From NCBI GenBank assembly GCA_030141605.1, contig JAQGDQ010000203.1, forward strand, positions 332,565 through 396,564: DNA of 64,000 nucleotides. Reading direction: 5' to 3'. Positions 61,290-64,000 of this stretch are shown in pieces (within the stretch, counting starts at the first letter, position 1; the number at the start of each line of letters is the position of its first letter). The position numbers and the translations under genes are program-made. The notes beneath the pieces were generated by a model. That model was not told the DNA's origin and ran no database searches. It saw only the letters and a list, made by a program, of their open reading frames with translations. This stretch comes from Tubiluchus corallicola. Lineage: Eukaryota; Priapulida; Priapulimorpha; Priapulimorphida; Tubiluchidae.

Positions 61290-62885
61290 TTAGTTTTTTT
61301 TGATTACAGCATTATCTATTGTCAAAGTGGTTGATGATGCATCATTAGTATTTAATGAGGGTGACAGTATCATGAATTCTGTTTTGTCATTATTCATTTT
61401 TAGCTTGTAATGACTAAATGCCATATTTATATTTTTTATATCTTCTTCTAAATAATTTTTTGCAGTTTGGACATTTTCATGGGCTATGTAGATTGTAGTG
61501 TCATCAGCGTATTGCGTTATTTGTGAGTGTTTTAATACACTGGATATGTTGTTTATATATAGGCAAAATAATAACGGACCTAGTAGTGTTCCTTGCGGTA
61601 TACCTCTGTTTAACGTGGCCCAGTCAGAAAAGTTGGTTGTATCTAACTTTACTCGTTGTTGTCTATCTTTGAGATAATTTTGTATCAGTTTTAACGATAT
61701 CGAATCTAATCCGATTTGTTTTAAATTATCGTAAAGTAGTTCGTGATTAATGCTATCGAAAGCTTTACTTAAATCCAAAAATGCTGCTAAAATGTATTGC
61801 TTGTTGTCTAAACTATGTCTCCAATTTTCTGTTGTGTGTATTAGGGCGTCAATGGTTGAATGATGTTTACGGAAGCCAAACTGATGTTTTGATAAAAGTT
61901 CATGTTTATTTACATATGAATTTATCTGATCATAAATTACCCTTTCCCAAACTTTGCCGAAACAATGGATTACGGAAATTGGGCGATAATTCATGGGATC
62001 ACATTTTGGATCTTTTTTATGGATTGGAGTCACATTTGCCATTTTACATACCGTTGGAAATTTGCCTCTCATAATTATCTGATTAGCAATGTAAGTCATA
62101 TGCGGGGCTATTACAGATGCGCTATCTTTTAGAATTTTGATAGGAATATCTGATGGTCCACTCCCTTTGTTGGAACTTAGGTTATTTAATATGTCGTTAA
62201 TTTCTCCTACTGTGACGCTTTTGAATGAGAATACTGTGTTAGACGATTTGTTTTTTAATTTATTAATTATATTATTGCTAATATGAGAAGCCACTCCCTT
62301 AAAATTTCCAAGATTCAGGAATATTGCATTTAACGCGTTGGCAATATCTTTGGGTTTTGTAATAACAGTGTTGTTGATCTTAATTTCGTCAACACGCGTT
62401 AGTTTGTTACGGCATTTATTTATTACATTGTTAATAATTTTCCATTTTTCTTTGGTATTTGTTGCGTTTTTACATTGTTGTTGTATATGTTTATTTTTCA
62501 AGCATTTATTAAGATTATTAAATTGATTTCTCTTTTTTTTATAATTGTTATGATTGTTTTTAGTTTTGTTCTTTTCCCATATATTATACATTCTGTTTTT
62601 CGCTATTCTTAGTTTGCCAAGTTCAGGTGTTGTCCAGGTACTTTCGTTATTGAGTTTGCTTTGTTGTGGGATTTGCTTTACGTTTTTATATGGTGCATGT
62701 ACATTAAGGCAATATTCGACATTATATGTCAGAATATTAACTTGTGTATCTATTTTATCAGTCATATATATGGAGGTCCAGTTCATTTTTGCTAAGTCGA
62801 TTAAGTATGAATGTTTGTTGTATTGGGCGTAGTCTCTCATTAAATGCCAGACTGAATTTTGGTTATTATTATGCTGTGGGGTCAT
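61290..62885 (-). CDS. LINE reverse transcriptase, main part
   Basis: 531 residues. A basic Asn/Lys-rich linker (about 85-160) precedes the RT. RT motifs: NVTPIHKKDP and NYRPISVI (about 284-306), FGFRKHHSTIDAL (336-348), FLDLSKAFDSINHELL (369-384, catalytic Asp), RGIPQGTLLGPLLF (427-440) and QYADDTTIY (458-466, catalytic YADD). It copies the element RNA into DNA at a nicked target. The frame ends in KKN at an 8-base A run (T run on the plus strand); one A fewer would carry the reading into the next part, so the break looks like a homopolymer indel. The apparent start ATG overlaps the stop of the endonuclease frame (ATGA). Confidence 0.93.
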   Translation of the reverse strand: MTPQHNNNQNSVWHLMRDYAQYNKHSYLIDLAKMNWTSIYMTDKIDTQVNILTYNVEYCLNVHAPYKNVKQIPQQSKLNNESTWTTPELGKLRIAKNRMYNIWEKNKTKNNHNNYKKKRNQFNNLNKCLKNKHIQQQCKNATNTKEKWKIINNVINKCRNKLTRVDEIKINNTVITKPKDIANALNAIFLNLGNFKGVASHISNNIINKLKNKSSNTVFSFKSVTVGEINDILNNLSSNKGSGPSDIPIKILKDSASVIAPHMTYIANQIIMRGKFPTVCKMANVTPIHKKDPKCDPMNYRPISVIHCFGKVWERVIYDQINSYVNKHELLSKHQFGFRKHHSTIDALIHTTENWRHSLDNKQYILAAFLDLSKAFDSINHELLYDNLKQIGLDSISLKLIQNYLKDRQQRVKLDTTNFSDWATLNRGIPQGTLLGPLLFCLYINNISSVLKHSQITQYADDTTIYIAHENVQTAKNYLEEDIKNINMAFSHYKLKMNNDKTEFMILSPSLNTNDASSTTLTIDNAVIKKN

Positions 62886-63940
62886 TTATCTACTAATATT
62901 GTGAAATGATGATCTGAATAATCACACGGGAAAGTATCATATGCTACGAAATTATTGTTACTATTCGAAATGAAATGGTCGATTACTGTAGCTGATGTTT
63001 TAGAAATTCGAGTAGGTTTATTGTTGTTAAGTATGTGGACATTATATTGTTTTAAAAGCTCTGTGTATGTTTTGTATGCCAGTGTGTTTGTAGCTAAAAT
63101 ATCAAGGTTGAAATCGCCCATTATAAGAACTTTTTTATTTTCGAAAACACTGCGTTCTAGTTCTTCACTAAAGTATTTGAAAAATGTTTTGTGTTTGAGA
63201 TTGGGTGGTCTATATATGGTTCCTATTACATAGTTCTCAATGCTGCACCAAACAGATTCAATCTTGCCGGTTCTGATGCCTTTCATTTCTTGTGGTCTCA
63301 GGTGTGAAGGTATATACATTGCAACCCCTCCACCTTTCTTATTTTTACATCTATCTCTTCTTATTAATGTGTGATTAGGTAATTCTATAGTGTTGCTAAG
63401 TATTTGTTTATGTAGCCAAGTTTCTGTTGTGCCTACAATCAGATTTTCGGTGGCGTGAATTGTATCTTTCAGCAGCCAGTGTTTTTTGACGAGACTTTGA
63501 ATATTTATATTTAGAAATTTGATGTTCTTTTTATAAGTAATCATGCATTTTTTTAGCTCATCACTGGTATTATTATTGTTGGTGTTATTATTATTATTAT
63601 TTGGCAAAATGGGTCCAGGGTTAGTTGCGATACCACCAAGTATAAGTAGTAAACGAATTATGGTTAAAATGTAAGCCAGTTCAGAACATGAGTATAGAGT
63701 GCTTTCAAATTTAGATGAAATCTGTAATTTTTCCAATTTTTTTAGAGCTACGTATTTTAGATTGACATGACGCATTTGTCTTATAGCACTGAGGTACACA
63801 ACTTTTAAGATGGATACAAATCTTTTTAAAATAAATTGCATAGAGTGTCTTATTCTATCGCTATTTACAGGAAAAGCAATGAAAAAGTTGTTTAAATTAC
63901 CTTTAGTCATTACATTACAAATTACTGTTACGTAGATCAT
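62882..63940 (-). CDS. LINE endonuclease part with N-terminal 2A-like motif
   Basis: 352 residues. An apurinic/apyrimidinic-type endonuclease (about 139-352) has NINIQSL, TTETWL (171-176), RRDR...GGGVAMY, TIYRPP (241-246), MGDFNLD (274-280) and YSDHHF (341-346), in the normal order of catalytic blocks. It nicks the target DNA to prime reverse transcription. Upstream, a hydrophobic stretch ends in GGIATNPGP (102-110), the position and shape of the 2A-like peptides known from some sea urchin and other CR1/L2-type elements. The usual D and E of the 2A core are replaced by G and A. A poly-Asn run follows. The frame ends at 62882 with a 4-base overlap to the RT frame. The true start may lie outside the window. 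Confidence 0.9.
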   Translation of the reverse strand: MIYVTVICNVMTKGNLNNFFIAFPVNSDRIRHSMQFILKRFVSILKVVYLSAIRQMRHVNLKYVALKKLEKLQISSKFESTLYSCSELAYILTIIRLLLILGGIATNPGPILPNNNNNNTNNNNTSDELKKCMITYKKNIKFLNINIQSLVKKHWLLKDTIHATENLIVGTTETWLHKQILSNTIELPNHTLIRRDRCKNKKGGGVAMYIPSHLRPQEMKGIRTGKIESVWCSIENYVIGTIYRPPNLKHKTFFKYFSEELERSVFENKKVLIMGDFNLDILATNTLAYKTYTELLKQYNVHILNNNKPTRISKTSATVIDHFISNSNNNFVAYDTFPCDYSDHHFTILVDK

Positions 63941-64000
63941 TTTCAGTTTTAGTATGGATAGTAATGTACGTAGAATAACTAAGACGTAAGCATAGTTACA

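Larger units (their letters stand above)
60369..64000 (-). mobile_element. Large APE-type non-LTR retrotransposon (CR1/L2/jockey-like), runs off the window
   Basis: The element is read from beyond 64000 down to a (TA)n tail at 60369-60392. In order it contains a hydrophobic N-terminal stretch with NPGP, an apurinic-type endonuclease (62882-63940), a reverse transcriptase (61290-62885), an RT C-terminal part (60593-61213) and a 3' UTR ending GGCAAATAAAGATTATTA plus TA repeats. The frame is broken at two points only, so the copy is young but not intact. A 3'-end copy of the same family lies at 41047-41155. The 5' end is not in the window. Confidence 0.92.

Overview
This is an AT-rich window of an invertebrate animal genome. 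It has intron-containing genes with GT/AG splice sites, single-exon Kv1 and BTB genes, LINE, SINE, pogo and MITE-type repeats, and many trinucleotide microsatellites. Gustatory-receptor-like (GRL) genes are known from placozoans, cnidarians, protostomes and ambulacrarians. Nothing in the sequence fixes the phylum, so I leave it open.

Layout. Positions 1-26.5 kb hold no gene I can support. They carry minisatellites, microsatellites, a 5S-rRNA-like copy, a MITE, a possible LTR and a pogo-family element with perfect inverted ends (24633-25585). A Shaker-type (Kv1) potassium channel lies in one exon at 26538-28034. From 28 to 39 kb the window is again repeat-rich: AAT array, 60-bp tandem repeat, polypyrimidine tract, a second MITE copy and a decayed LINE. 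A BTB-BACK protein with a TRAF/MATH-like tail lies at 39253-40590.

From 41.8 to 57.1 kb, five large plus-strand exons encode TM1-TM6 of GRL proteins of the insect chemoreceptor superfamily. Each ends at the same codon of an ARYE motif, directly followed by a GT splice donor in phase 0. Only one set of matching terminal exons is visible: 50166-50255 and 50884-51045. The second carries TFFIVIVQF, a match to the family TM7 signature TYhhhhhQF. The simplest reading is that GRL1, GRL2 and GRL3 are alternative 5' exons spliced to one shared C-terminus, as in some insect Gr loci. GRL4 and GRL5 lie beyond it and need terminal exons from further downstream, or have lost them.

The right end (58.3-64 kb) holds minus-strand non-LTR retrotransposons. 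The largest runs off the window and encodes an endonuclease and a reverse transcriptase, with a degenerate 2A-like NPGP motif near its N-terminus. A 3'-end-only copy of the same family lies upstream of GRL1. Start codons are the first in-frame ATG supported by length or by an upstream stop. No transcript data were available.
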